Of a stretch of 64,000 bases of DNA, positions 45,966 through 54,382 are shown piece after piece. Source of the DNA: Limnobacter thiooxidans (GTDB lineage: Bacteria; Pseudomonadota; Gammaproteobacteria; Burkholderiales; Burkholderiaceae_B); assembly GCF_036323495.1 (NCBI RefSeq), contig NZ_AP028947.1, forward strand, positions 2,790,001 through 2,854,000. The letters run 5' to 3'. Positions within the stretch are counted from its first letter, which is position 1, and each line of letters opens with the position of its first letter. The notes under the pieces are model-generated. The model was not told the origin of the DNA. It made no database searches and saw nothing but the letters and a program-made list of their open reading frames with translations. The position numbers and the translations under genes were made by a program.

Positions 45966-47324
45966 ATGCCTCACCCAAAAACCCTGCTGCTGTTCAATTA
46001 TGACTGGGACGAACTGGGTGCAAAGCGCCTGAAAGACAACTGGCCGAGCCTTGAATCCGGTTTCGATCTGTTCAGTTTCCCCAGCAACGCTCGCCTGGCC
46101 TGGTTCGATACCGAACGATTTGTCGCCAAGGCCGCGGTGTTCGCACGTTTAACGGGCGCAAAGGCTGTTACATCCAACCACGAACAGTTCGGTGCCCTGT
46201 GCGCAGCCTTGCTCGCGGAAAAAATGGGCTGGCCGGGTACCCCGGTCAAAGCCATTCTGGCCTGCCAGCACAAACTGTATGCGCGCCAGATATTGCAACA
46301 GGTCGCACCCGAAGCAAACCCAACTTTCTCCAGGCTTGATGCAGCCTATGGCGGCCCGGTGCCAAACCACATCCAATACCCGCAATTTGTTAAACCCGTG
46401 AAAGCCGCATTTTCAGTGTTGTCGCGTGTGGTGAATAACCAGCAGGAATTGCATGAACACACTCGGTTTGGTGCTTGGGAACTGTGGGTGATCAAACACC
46501 TTGTAGAACCTTTTGAACGAATTGCAAGAAAGCGCCTGCCTGAAGCAGGCACCGCACACAGCATGCTGCTGGAAGCGCCGGTCACGGGTCGGCAATACAA
46601 CCTGGACGGCTATGTTTGGAAAGGGCAAGTGCGTGCTCTCGGGGTGGTGGACGAGGTGATGTACCCTGACACCGATGCGTTCATGCGCTTCGAATACCCA
46701 AGCCAACTTCGCACCACGGTACAAGCCCGTGCAGCCGACGTGGCCCGGCGTTTCTTGAACGCTGTCGGGTTTGACCATGGTTTGTTCAACATGGAGTTTT
46801 TCCATGATGAAGCCCGCGACAAAATCACCGTGATTGAATTCAACCCGCGCATGGCCTCGCAGTTTTCCGATTTGTACCTGCGGGTTGACGGGATCGATCT
46901 GCATGAAATTGCATTTGCATTGGCACACGGCATTGATCCGGCCACACTGAACCGTGCGCCAACCACCGCCGGCAGTGCAGCCAGTTTTGTGTACCGTTCA
47001 TTCGACCCCAAGGCTCAGGTCGCATTTCCAACAACCGCGCAAAAAAACAGCTTCAGGGAATCCTTTCCCGACGCCCTGTTTTTCGAATACATCAAAGACT
47101 CCAAAGAACTGCAACGCGACTTCAAATGGTTGCGCAGTTACCGGTACGGCATCGTGCACCTGGGCGGCGACAACACGCAGCACCTTCGCCAGCGCTGCGA
47201 ACAGGCCAGTGCCATGCTGGGCTGGACTGCGCCTTATTTGGACGCGCCGCCAGACCGTGCGCCTGAAACCCACACCACCAAACCGGAACTGTTTCTGTCA
47301 AAGCCGGTCAGTACATCCACTTGA
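45966..47324 (+). CDS. ATP-grasp domain protein
   Basis: A 452-residue cytoplasmic protein with an ATP-grasp layout: an N-terminal pre-ATP fold, then KLYARQILQQV, the ATP-binding strand YPQFVKPVKAAFSVLSRVV and the metal-binding segment FNMEFFHD...ITVIEFNPRMASQF near residues 280-300. ATP-grasp enzymes form acyl-phosphate intermediates to ligate carboxylates with amines or thiols. The C-terminal 130 residues have no known domain. It begins 16 bases after the DUF547 gene. Substrate unknown. Confidence 0.85.
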   Translation: MPHPKTLLLFNYDWDELGAKRLKDNWPSLESGFDLFSFPSNARLAWFDTERFVAKAAVFARLTGAKAVTSNHEQFGALCAALLAEKMGWPGTPVKAILACQHKLYARQILQQVAPEANPTFSRLDAAYGGPVPNHIQYPQFVKPVKAAFSVLSRVVNNQQELHEHTRFGAWELWVIKHLVEPFERIARKRLPEAGTAHSMLLEAPVTGRQYNLDGYVWKGQVRALGVVDEVMYPDTDAFMRFEYPSQLRTTVQARAADVARRFLNAVGFDHGLFNMEFFHDEARDKITVIEFNPRMASQFSDLYLRVDGIDLHEIAFALAHGIDPATLNRAPTTAGSAASFVYRSFDPKAQVAFPTTAQKNSFRESFPDALFFEYIKDSKELQRDFKWLRSYRYGIVHLGGDNTQHLRQRCEQASAMLGWTAPYLDAPPDRAPETHTTKPELFLSKPVSTST

Positions 47325-47350
47325 ATGACAGAACAACCTGGAGATGAATT

Positions 47351-47950
47351 TTGAAAATGACACGCACACACAAGCTGCTTTTTGCAGCCAGCCTGATACT
47401 AAGCCTTGGTGCCTGTTCGTCCATGAGCGCACAAAACCCGGCCAACGAATTAAGCCCCGTGAATGCAGCCCAAGCTGAAGGTGCAGACCGAGTCATGCTG
47501 TTTGGCGCTGACGTGGTGGCCTATTTCACAACAAACGCCTATGTTCAGGGATCTGCGAAATTCAGCAGCACCTACAAGGACGTTGATTTTCACTTTTCAA
47601 GCGCCGAGAACAAGGCCTTGTTTGACCAATCCCCCGAACAATACCTGCCCCAGTACGGCGGCTATTGCGCCAATGGCATCATGTTTGGTATTCCTTGGGG
47701 CGGCAACGCAACTGACTTCAAAATGGTGAACGGCAAGCTGTATATTTTCGGAGGCCAAGTGTCACAGGCCGCTTTCGAGCTTGAGCTGGACAAGAACATC
47801 GCCCTGGCCGACCAGTACTGGGAACAGGAAATCAAGGGCAACAACAGCTTTATCCAGCGGGCCAAACGACTTGTTTTGCGGGTTCCCCATTACAAAACCG
47901 GAGAAGAACAGGCCGCACAAGTGAAAGCGGCTCAGAAACCCGGCGTTTAA
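47351..47950 (+). CDS. YHS-domain lipoprotein
   Basis: A 199-residue protein with a lipobox LSLGAC at about residues 19-24, so it is probably membrane-anchored after lipidation. The YHS-like domain (about 40-120) has DVVAYFTTNAYVQGS, FSSAENKALFDQSPEQYLPQYGGYC; the Cys could bind metal. GGAG lies 7 bases before the TTG used here; an ATG two codons later has worse spacing. It follows the ATP-grasp gene after 26 bases. Confidence 0.8.
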   Translation: MKMTRTHKLLFAASLILSLGACSSMSAQNPANELSPVNAAQAEGADRVMLFGADVVAYFTTNAYVQGSAKFSSTYKDVDFHFSSAENKALFDQSPEQYLPQYGGYCANGIMFGIPWGGNATDFKMVNGKLYIFGGQVSQAAFELELDKNIALADQYWEQEIKGNNSFIQRAKRLVLRVPHYKTGEEQAAQVKAAQKPGV

Positions 47951-47965
47951 AACAGACACAGTTGA

Positions 47966-47997
47966 CACAAACCACCCATCGGAGTGAATGGTTTGTG
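47966..47997 (+). other. Perfect 9-base inverted repeat before the ABC transporter genes
   Basis: CACAAACCA and TGGTTTGTG are separated by 14 bases, between the YHS gene and the binding-protein gene. The downstream flank (CGATTATTAATT) is only partly T-rich, so it may be a weak terminator or an operator for the transporter unit. Confidence 0.4.
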
Positions 47998-48050
47998 CGA
48001 TTATTAATTCCTGAAAATTTGTCCTTTCGGTCAAAACAAACGAGGTTTCC

Positions 48051-48926
48051 ATGAAAAATTCAGCCCTTTCAATTTCACGCCGACTGTTCTCAGTCGCAGC
48101 AATCGCCCTTGCAGTGGGTTTCTCCATGTCTGCACACGCCGAACAGGTATTGAAAGTCACCACCATTCCCGAAGAAGCCGCAACCGAGCAGATTCGCAAG
48201 TTCGAGCCTTTGGCCAATTACCTGTCCAAAGCGGTTGGCATGAAAGTGGAATTCACCCCGGTTAGCGACTACCCCGCAGCGGTGGAAGCATTGGTCAACA
48301 AGAAAGTCGACCTGGTCTGGTTCGGTGGTTTCACACACGTACAGGCATCACTGCGTTCCGGCGGAAAGGTCATTCCAATTGCCCAGCGTGTTGAAGACAC
48401 CAAGTTCCAGTCTGTGTTCATCGCCAAAACCGATTCAGGTATCAAAAGCCTTCAGGACATGAAGGGCAAACAAATTTCCTTTGGCTCACAAAGCAGCACT
48501 TCTGGCCACTTGATGCCACGCAGCTTCCTGCTGGAAGCAGGCCTGGAACCTGAAAAGGCATTCAAGCGCGTGGCCTATTCCGGTGCACATGATGCAACCA
48601 TTGCATCTGTAGTCAGCGGCAAGGTGGATGCAGCAGCACTGGACATTACTGTGTGGAAAAAGTTTGTAGCTGAAAATAAGGTTGATACCAAGGCCGTAGA
48701 CGTTTTCTACACCACACCGCCCTATTACAACTACAACTGGACCGTTCACCAGGACATGCCAGCAGACCTGCGCAAGAAAATCCAGAAAGCGCTGTTTGAC
48801 CTGGACCCTGCAGTACCAGAGCATGCAGAAATCCTGAAGCTGAACCGCGCAACCCGTTACATCGACACCAAGCCCGAGAACTACAAAGGTTTGGAAAGCG
48901 CCGCACGTAGCGCCGGCTTGCTATAA
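48051..48926 (+). CDS. PhnD-type ABC transporter substrate-binding protein, possibly selenium oxyanion
   Basis: A 291-residue precursor with a clear signal peptide ending SAHAEQ. The mature part matches PhnD-like phosphonate/phosphite binding proteins: TTIPEEAATEQIRKFEPLAN, VSDYPAAVEALVNKKVDLVWFGG, SFGSQSSTSGHLMPR. The family includes a branch annotated as putative selenate binding protein. The selenium gene pair at 55.7-59 kb and the egtD at the end of this same transporter run favour that branch here, but the ligand is inferred from context. GAGG lies 5 bases before the ATG. Confidence 0.85.
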   Translation: MKNSALSISRRLFSVAAIALAVGFSMSAHAEQVLKVTTIPEEAATEQIRKFEPLANYLSKAVGMKVEFTPVSDYPAAVEALVNKKVDLVWFGGFTHVQASLRSGGKVIPIAQRVEDTKFQSVFIAKTDSGIKSLQDMKGKQISFGSQSSTSGHLMPRSFLLEAGLEPEKAFKRVAYSGAHDATIASVVSGKVDAAALDITVWKKFVAENKVDTKAVDVFYTTPPYYNYNWTVHQDMPADLRKKIQKALFDLDPAVPEHAEILKLNRATRYIDTKPENYKGLESAARSAGLL

Positions 48927-48981
48927 TCCAGCGGTTGGGGGGCCAGTCGGCCTCCCACTGTTTCAAAGGGAAGGTTGCGCA

Positions 48982-49824
48982 GTGAAGCTTCAAATTCAGG
49001 ACATCAACGCCTGCCATCCCTCTGCACCGCCCGGCAGCGCACCTGCCATCAAGGGCATGAGCCTGCAAATCAACAGCGGCGAACAAATCGCTCTGATCGG
49101 CCCCTCTGGTGCCGGCAAAACCACGCTGCTTCAAGTGCTGTCTTGCACATTGAAACCCCAACAGGGCCTGGTTTCGCTGAACGAACAAAACCCTTGGCAG
49201 TTGAGTAAACGTCAACTGCAGAAACTTCGCGGTCAACTGATTGTTGCCCCTCAAGTGCCGCCCTTGCCTCCCCGTCAACGGGTTATTACTTCGGTATTGG
49301 CTGGACGATTGCCCGCGATGAGCCTGCTTCAAAGCCTGAAATCACTTTTTTATCCAGTGGACATTCCTGCCGCCCACATGGCGCTCAGCAAACTGGATTT
49401 ACCCGAAAAAATCTTTGAACGGGTTGATCGGCTTTCAGGCGGTGAACGCCAGCGCGTCGGCCTGGCCCGCCTGTTCGTGTCACCAGCCAAACTGTGGTTG
49501 GTGGATGAACCACTTTCCGCACTCGACCCCACACGCGCGCGCCTGGCCATGTCGGCGCTCACCGATTCCGCGCAGGAAAAAGGAATTTCACTAATTTGCA
49601 CCTTGCACCAGGTGGACATGGCGCTGGCCTTTTTCAAGCGCATCATCGGTCTGCGCGACGGGAAAATTGTGTTTGATTTGCCCACAGAACAAGTCACCCC
49701 GGCCATGCTGAAATCGCTGTATGCCCAGTACGAACATGAATTGCTGGGTCAGCCCGACCGTGAACTGATTGAAAAGCAATTCGAGCGTACAACGCCCACA
49801 GTGGTGGTCAACAATTGTCGATGA
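48982..49824 (+). CDS. ABC transporter ATPase, PhnC-like (GTG start)
   Basis: A 280-residue ATPase. Walker A is GPSGAGKTT, the signature LSGGERQRVGLARL and Walker B LWLVDEPLSALDP. It powers import together with the two permeases downstream. AAGG lies 7 bases before the GTG. The stop overlaps the first permease start by four bases. Confidence 0.93.
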   Translation: MKLQIQDINACHPSAPPGSAPAIKGMSLQINSGEQIALIGPSGAGKTTLLQVLSCTLKPQQGLVSLNEQNPWQLSKRQLQKLRGQLIVAPQVPPLPPRQRVITSVLAGRLPAMSLLQSLKSLFYPVDIPAAHMALSKLDLPEKIFERVDRLSGGERQRVGLARLFVSPAKLWLVDEPLSALDPTRARLAMSALTDSAQEKGISLICTLHQVDMALAFFKRIIGLRDGKIVFDLPTEQVTPAMLKSLYAQYEHELLGQPDRELIEKQFERTTPTVVVNNCR

Positions 49825-50669
49825 GCAGCCTGCCAGTACACAACCCCCGGTTCGATGTACCTTTGCGCGACCCGGCTTGGCACCAGCGCCTGTTCTGGAT
49901 GATATTCGCTTTGCTGTTGCTGTGGCCTCTGACAGAAGCCACTGAGTTCCGGCCATCGGTGTTGTTCGAGCCAGAAAACATGAAAATCACAGCCAACTTC
50001 ATTGGCAGCTTTTTCCCGCCCGTTCTGGAACCCGACCTGCTGGCCCGCATTCTTCGAGAAACCTGGAAAACCGTGGCCATCGCCACAGCCGGCATGGTGC
50101 TGGCTTTGTTGATCGCTTTTCCGCTGACCATCATTTCGACCCGCGTGTTGTCCGTGTCGGCCATTTCAGGGCGAATGGCTGCGCTGCCATTTGTCGTGCG
50201 CCAAATAGTCCGCTGGACACTCATTGTTCTGCGAAGCATTCCCGAACTGGTGTGGGCCCTGGTGTTTGTTCGTGTGGTCGGTTTGGGCCCTACGGCAGGG
50301 GTATTGGCCATTGCGCTGACCTATGGTGGCATGCTGGGCAAGGTGTACGGTGAAATTCTGGAAAGCGGCGAAACCACAGCCACTGAAACCTTGTTGCGCA
50401 ATGGTGGCAGCCGCCTGCAGGCTTTCTTTTATGGCCTGCTGCCACAAAATGTGATGGAGTTGACCTCGTACACTGTGTATCGCTGGGAATGCGCCATTCG
50501 TTCATCCGTGGTTCTCGGCTTCGTGGGTGCAGGCGGCTTGGGTCAGGAACTCGACAACTCCATGAAAATGTTCAATGGTGGCGAAGTGGCCACCATGTTG
50601 ATGGTATTCATTCTGCTGGTGGCTCTGGCCGATGCAGTCAGTGCGTTTTTCAGGAATCGCCTGATATGA
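49821..50669 (+). CDS. ABC transporter permease 1, PhnE-like
   Basis: A 282-residue inner-membrane protein with about six helices. The EAA-type loop is visible as NGGSRLQAFFYGLLPQNVME, preceded by LRSIPELVWALVFVRVVGLGP and followed by RWECAIRSSVVLGFVGAGGLG, as in PhnE permeases. Its start overlaps the ATPase stop and its end overlaps the second permease, so the three are translationally coupled. Confidence 0.92.
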   Translation: MSSLPVHNPRFDVPLRDPAWHQRLFWMIFALLLLWPLTEATEFRPSVLFEPENMKITANFIGSFFPPVLEPDLLARILRETWKTVAIATAGMVLALLIAFPLTIISTRVLSVSAISGRMAALPFVVRQIVRWTLIVLRSIPELVWALVFVRVVGLGPTAGVLAIALTYGGMLGKVYGEILESGETTATETLLRNGGSRLQAFFYGLLPQNVMELTSYTVYRWECAIRSSVVLGFVGAGGLGQELDNSMKMFNGGEVATMLMVFILLVALADAVSAFFRNRLI

Positions 50670-51499
50670 GCATTCAAACAGCTGTCTCCAACCGGGCACC
50701 CGACTGCCCAGCCAAGGCGCCCCCCGTGATGAAGGGTGGTACGGCCGCCCTGTTGCTCGGCATGTTGATGCTGGTGTTTGCCAGTTTCTGGACCTTGAAT
50801 CTGAAATGGGGAGAATTTCTTTCGCTTGAGGCCTTTGCATCCATGGGACGCTTTCTGGGAGAGTTTTTCCCGATGGATACCCAGGTTGCATTTTTGAAAC
50901 GCGTCGGTTGGGGCACCCTTGAAACCCTTGCCATGTCACTCTTGGGTACCGCACTGGCGGCACTCGCCGGGCTGGCCCTGGCCATTCCCGCCAGCAAATT
51001 GCACAGCAACGACAAAAGTACCCTGCGCACCCCCACCCGTTGGGTGCTCAATGCCCTGCGCTCGATCCCCGAGCTTGTGTGGGCAGCGCTGCTGCTTATT
51101 TCAGCCGGGCTTGGGCCTTTCGCGGGTACGCTGGCATTGGCCTTTCACACCACTGGTGTACTGGGCAGGCTGTTTGCAGAATCGATCGAGAATGCGCCAC
51201 CCGAACCTGCAGATGCCTTGCGCGCGCAGGGAACAGGTAACCTGATGGTGTTCTATTTCACCACCTTGCCGCAGGTGCTACCGCAATTGATGAGCTACAC
51301 CCTTTACCGCTGGGAAAACAACATCCGCGCCGCCGCTGTGCTGGGCGTGGTGGGTGCAGGCGGCCTCGGGCAGCTGCTGTCGTTTCACATGGGTTTGTTC
51401 CAGATGGGCAAAACCGCCACCATTCTGGCAGCCATGTTATTGCTGGTTGCCCTTGTTGACAGCCTGAGCTATCACCTGCGCCGCAAGATGACCCGCTAA
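50666..51499 (+). CDS. ABC transporter permease 2, PhnE-like
   Basis: A 277-residue permease paralogous to the previous one, with LRSIPELVWAALLLISAGLGP, the EAA-type loop ALRAQGTGNLMVFYFTTLPQ and RWENNIRAAAVLGVVGAGGLG. The two would form a heterodimeric channel. The start overlaps the upstream stop as ATGA; a longer in-frame extension lies inside the first permease. egtD follows after 24 bases. Confidence 0.92.
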   Translation: MSIQTAVSNRAPDCPAKAPPVMKGGTAALLLGMLMLVFASFWTLNLKWGEFLSLEAFASMGRFLGEFFPMDTQVAFLKRVGWGTLETLAMSLLGTALAALAGLALAIPASKLHSNDKSTLRTPTRWVLNALRSIPELVWAALLLISAGLGPFAGTLALAFHTTGVLGRLFAESIENAPPEPADALRAQGTGNLMVFYFTTLPQVLPQLMSYTLYRWENNIRAAAVLGVVGAGGLGQLLSFHMGLFQMGKTATILAAMLLLVALVDSLSYHLRRKMTR

Positions 51500-51523
51500 G
51501 CGACCAACAAGACATTTGAAGTC

Positions 51524-52495
51524 ATGACCACCACACCGCAATTTATCCAGATTTATCAGGCGCAGGCCGAACACATTCGTGAAGAATTGCTCAGCGGACT
51601 GCGTGCCACCAAGGCGTACGCTTCCCCGAAATATCTGTACAACGAGCTGGGCTCAAAACTGTTTGAGGCCATTACCTGCATTCCTGAGTACTATCCCACC
51701 CGCACTGAAGCCAGAATATTCGACGAACATGCGCACGACATGGCAAAACTGCTGCCGCACGGGTGCGTGCTGATTGATCTGGGCGCAGGCAATTGCGAGA
51801 AGGCTGTTCGCCTGTTTCCGGTATTTCAGCCAGCCCGATATGTCGCGGTTGACATCTCGGTGGACTTTTTGAAAGTGGCGCTGGAACGCTGGCAGCGCCA
51901 GTTTCCAACTCTGGAAATGACCGGTGTCGGCATGGACTTTTCCAGCCAATTGATATTGCCCGCAGACCTGGCCTTGAAGCCAACACAGGCCAGGGTCATG
52001 TTCTATCCCGGGTCCAGTATTGGCAACTTCACCCCCGAAGAAGCCTTGCTGTTTCTAAAACAGGTGCAATCGGCTTGTTCCGTTGTTGACGGGGGTGGCT
52101 TGCTGATTGGTGTAGATCTGGTGAAAAGCAAAGGGGTACTGGAAGCGGCTTACGACGATGCACTGGGCATCACTGCAGCTTTCAACCGCAACATGCTGCT
52201 GCATTTCAACACACTGGCTGGCACCAACTTCAAGCTGGAAGACTGGAAACACATCGGCCTTTACAACACCGAGCTGAACCGGATCGAGATGCACCTGGAA
52301 GCACTTCGGGATTTGACCGTGACCTGGGAAGGTGGGGAACGTCACTTTACAGAAGGTGAACGTATTCACACCGAAAATTCCTACAAATGGACCCTAAAAG
52401 GATTTGAGGAATTGTTGAAACAGGCCGGGTTTTCAGCTTGCAAGGCTTACACGGATACGGAGCAAAAGTTTGCGGTGTTTTGGGCGAAGGCTTGA
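51524..52495 (+). CDS. egtD: L-histidine N-alpha-methyltransferase EgtD
   Basis: A 323-residue SAM-dependent enzyme that trimethylates histidine to hercynine. Diagnostic stretches are ASPKYLYNELGSKLFEAIT, PEYYPTRTEARI, the SAM-binding LIDLGAGNCEKA, and FYPGSSIGNFTP. Hercynine is the backbone for ergothioneine (via EgtB) and selenoneine (via SenA). Neither of those iron enzymes is encoded in this window. The gene directly follows the PhnE-like permeases, an unusual link between a binding-protein transporter and hercynine formation. Confidence 0.94.
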   Translation: MTTTPQFIQIYQAQAEHIREELLSGLRATKAYASPKYLYNELGSKLFEAITCIPEYYPTRTEARIFDEHAHDMAKLLPHGCVLIDLGAGNCEKAVRLFPVFQPARYVAVDISVDFLKVALERWQRQFPTLEMTGVGMDFSSQLILPADLALKPTQARVMFYPGSSIGNFTPEEALLFLKQVQSACSVVDGGGLLIGVDLVKSKGVLEAAYDDALGITAAFNRNMLLHFNTLAGTNFKLEDWKHIGLYNTELNRIEMHLEALRDLTVTWEGGERHFTEGERIHTENSYKWTLKGFEELLKQAGFSACKAYTDTEQKFAVFWAKA

Positions 52496-52540
52496 GGTTA
52501 CGATTGCTTTGGTTGTTCGCCAACTTGGCGCTGCCTGCCT

Positions 52541-52685
52541 GTTCTGCACTGAAAACCGCGTAATCCCTTTTTGCATTCATCCTGACTCACCGAACTCGGC
52601 AAGAAAGATGGCCGAATTCGGTGTCGGCCAAAGGCCGAACGCTGCGGCTGAATTCAAACGGGGCGGTTTTCTTCAAGTGCAGAAC
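52541..52685. repeat. Structured intergenic repeat, copy A
   Basis: Terminal arms GTTCTGCACTGAAAACCGC (52541-52559) and GCGGTTTTC-TTCA-AGTGCAGAAC pair over 19 bases with one 4-base bulge. Inside are a hairpin CACCGAACTCGGC / GCCGAATTCGGTG (about 52588-52623) and a small one CGGCC-aaa-GGCCG. It lies between convergent 3' ends. Flanking CGCCAA/TTGGCG-type hairpins occur on both sides. Confidence 0.8.
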
Positions 52686-52724
52686 TGCCAAACTCGCCGC
52701 CAAGCTGGCGGAAAAAGCACCGCC

Positions 52725-53339
52725 TCAGTTTTGCGGGAGCATCGTTTCCGCGGCGGGCACCTCAGACCACTTTCGGCAAGGCCATTTCCAATAACCAGGA
52801 GCTCCCCACCAAATTGCCTCAATGGTGACCGGGTTATTTGAGCGAATGTGCACCTCATCAATTACGCTTCCCTCTGGATAAAAATATCTCTTCTTGTCAG
52901 GATGATTGGCGAAACCAAGCGAGGCAAACGTTTCGCCTTTCACTGTTGGCGATCCGGTGAAGGAATACACCAAATCTATCCAGCCTAGTTTGTTGTTGTG
53001 AACTCTTACGTCGAAAAGCAGCACCTTACCCGTCTGCTTGTTTCGGGGAAGCCACCGGTTCCAGGATTCGGGATGCTCGTCCTTATTAGTCAAGTCCACA
53101 AAATCAAAATCAGCCCGTTTCAAAAGCATATGGACATAGTAAATAGACGGGGAGACATTAAATGGCCTGGTGAGTTTGAGCTGTTTCCATTCGGGACCCA
53201 CTTGAATTGGACCGGCAATCTCGGCATCTTGGGGTGACTGGGTTCGTAACCAACACAATGGGTCTGCCATTGCCAAAGCTGGCCCCAAAAACAGTATAAG
53301 TAGCGCTGCAATACGTGGCCAGGAACAACTTACCCTCAT
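52725..53339 (-). CDS. Exported protein of unknown function
   Basis: A 204-residue precursor with a signal peptide (IAALLILFLGPALAMAD). The mature part is strand-rich with many Trp residues (ESWNRWLPRNKQTGKVLLFD, IEAIWWGAPGYWKWP) and no recognised domain. Its start overlaps the stop of the upstream papain-like gene (ATGA), so the two form a pair. The pair lies between copies A and C of the structured repeat, which are in opposite orientation. Confidence 0.7.
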   Translation of the reverse strand: MRVSCSWPRIAALLILFLGPALAMADPLCWLRTQSPQDAEIAGPIQVGPEWKQLKLTRPFNVSPSIYYVHMLLKRADFDFVDLTNKDEHPESWNRWLPRNKQTGKVLLFDVRVHNNKLGWIDLVYSFTGSPTVKGETFASLGFANHPDKKRYFYPEGSVIDEVHIRSNNPVTIEAIWWGAPGYWKWPCRKWSEVPAAETMLPQN

Positions 53340-53887
53340 GACTTAAGCGCCTTCACGAACTTGAGCGACTCACTTTTTACCAAACCGCCGGGACTGACTG
53401 CGTGAGCTGGATATTTAGTAACAAACAAGCCTGCCATTTCAAAAGCACGAACAATCAATTCACTGCAATAAAACTGACTGTCGTGAGCCGACTGATCCTT
53501 TAAAACCTCGTCTGCCACCTCAATCAGTACCGTAGCAGGCAACAAGCGCTTTACATTTGAACAACCCGAACTGATTGCTGACCGAACAGCCCCACGGAAA
53601 TCATATGGCTTGCCCTCGTATCTAATGATCGAATTACAAACCTTATCTGCATAAAAATGGGTTATGCCTCGATAACGGAACAGGTCCACTTTGGTTGCAC
53701 CATTTAATACTTCTGACAAGGCAACGCGAGCAACGCCAAATTGCGGCGTTGCCTCTATACAGAAACTATTGTTCAAAACCAAAATGGCGTGACTATAGGA
53801 AGCACACGTCACACCCTGAATACCTCTGGATTGCAAATTACCGGAATTGGTAACAATAATGTCGGCGGCTTGAATGGATGAAAGCAT
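53336..53887 (-). CDS. Permuted papain-like (YiiX/NlpC-P60-type) protein
   Basis: A 183-residue protein without a signal peptide. The order of motifs resembles circularly permuted NlpC/P60 or YiiX-like proteins: DIIVTNSG at the start, His in YSHAILVLN, the strand KVDLFRYRG, GKPYDFRGAV, and Cys in FYCSELIVRAFEMAG followed by SPGGLVKS. Such enzymes act on amide or ester bonds; a Cys-His pair is present but order and pairing need a model. Base composition looks lower in GC than its neighbours. Confidence 0.65.
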   Translation of the reverse strand: MLSSIQAADIIVTNSGNLQSRGIQGVTCASYSHAILVLNNSFCIEATPQFGVARVALSEVLNGATKVDLFRYRGITHFYADKVCNSIIRYEGKPYDFRGAVRSAISSGCSNVKRLLPATVLIEVADEVLKDQSAHDSQFYCSELIVRAFEMAGLFVTKYPAHAVSPGGLVKSESLKFVKALKS

Positions 53888-54382
53888 GTTGGGCTGGCGA
53901 AAAGAAAAGTTGAGGAGGCGACCGTAGCATATTGACCAGCAGGGGGAAAAATACTTAAACCCATGTGATGGATGTTATCCCCCGCCAAAAAAAGCCAGAA
54001 AACCATATGACTACCAGCGCTCTAGGGGCTCTTGCCGCACGCCTTGCCGTGAATACGTCACGCTAGGGATTCAAGCAACAGGCTGAGGAATTAGTCCTCT
54101 TGAAATTGCCCTGCGACAGTGCTCTAAAGGTACAAACGACCATGTACTGCTGCCACTTTGCACGAGTTCTGTCCCAATCAGCAGCGATGTTTCAATCGCT
54201 TCGCCTTCAAGAAAATCTGCCCGTTTGAATTCACACGCCACGTCCGGCGTTCAGCCGACACCGGGTTCGGCCATCTCTTTTGCCGAACCTCGGTGAGTCA
54301 GTGTGAATTTCAAACAGGGATCAACAGATTTTCAGGCGAGGGATTGGAATTCGCGCTGATTGGAACAGAACCCGATGACAGC
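53888..54382. other. Intergenic region holding repeat copy C
   Basis: About 495 bases. The left 300 bases hold the upstream region of the papain-like gene and no clear ORF; the short plus-strand ORFs there have no ribosome-binding site. The structured repeat occupies the part nearest the methyltransferase gene. Confidence 0.5.
54201..54339. repeat. Structured intergenic repeat, copy C (reverse orientation)
   Basis: Read on the minus strand it aligns along its whole length with copy A. Terminal arms are TCGCCT-GAAAATCTG and CAGATTTTC-TTGA-AGGCGA. The inner hairpin is CACCGAGGTTCGGC / GCCGAACCCGGTG, and the small one CGGC-tgaac-GCCG. Arm bases differ from copy A yet still pair. Confidence 0.78.
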
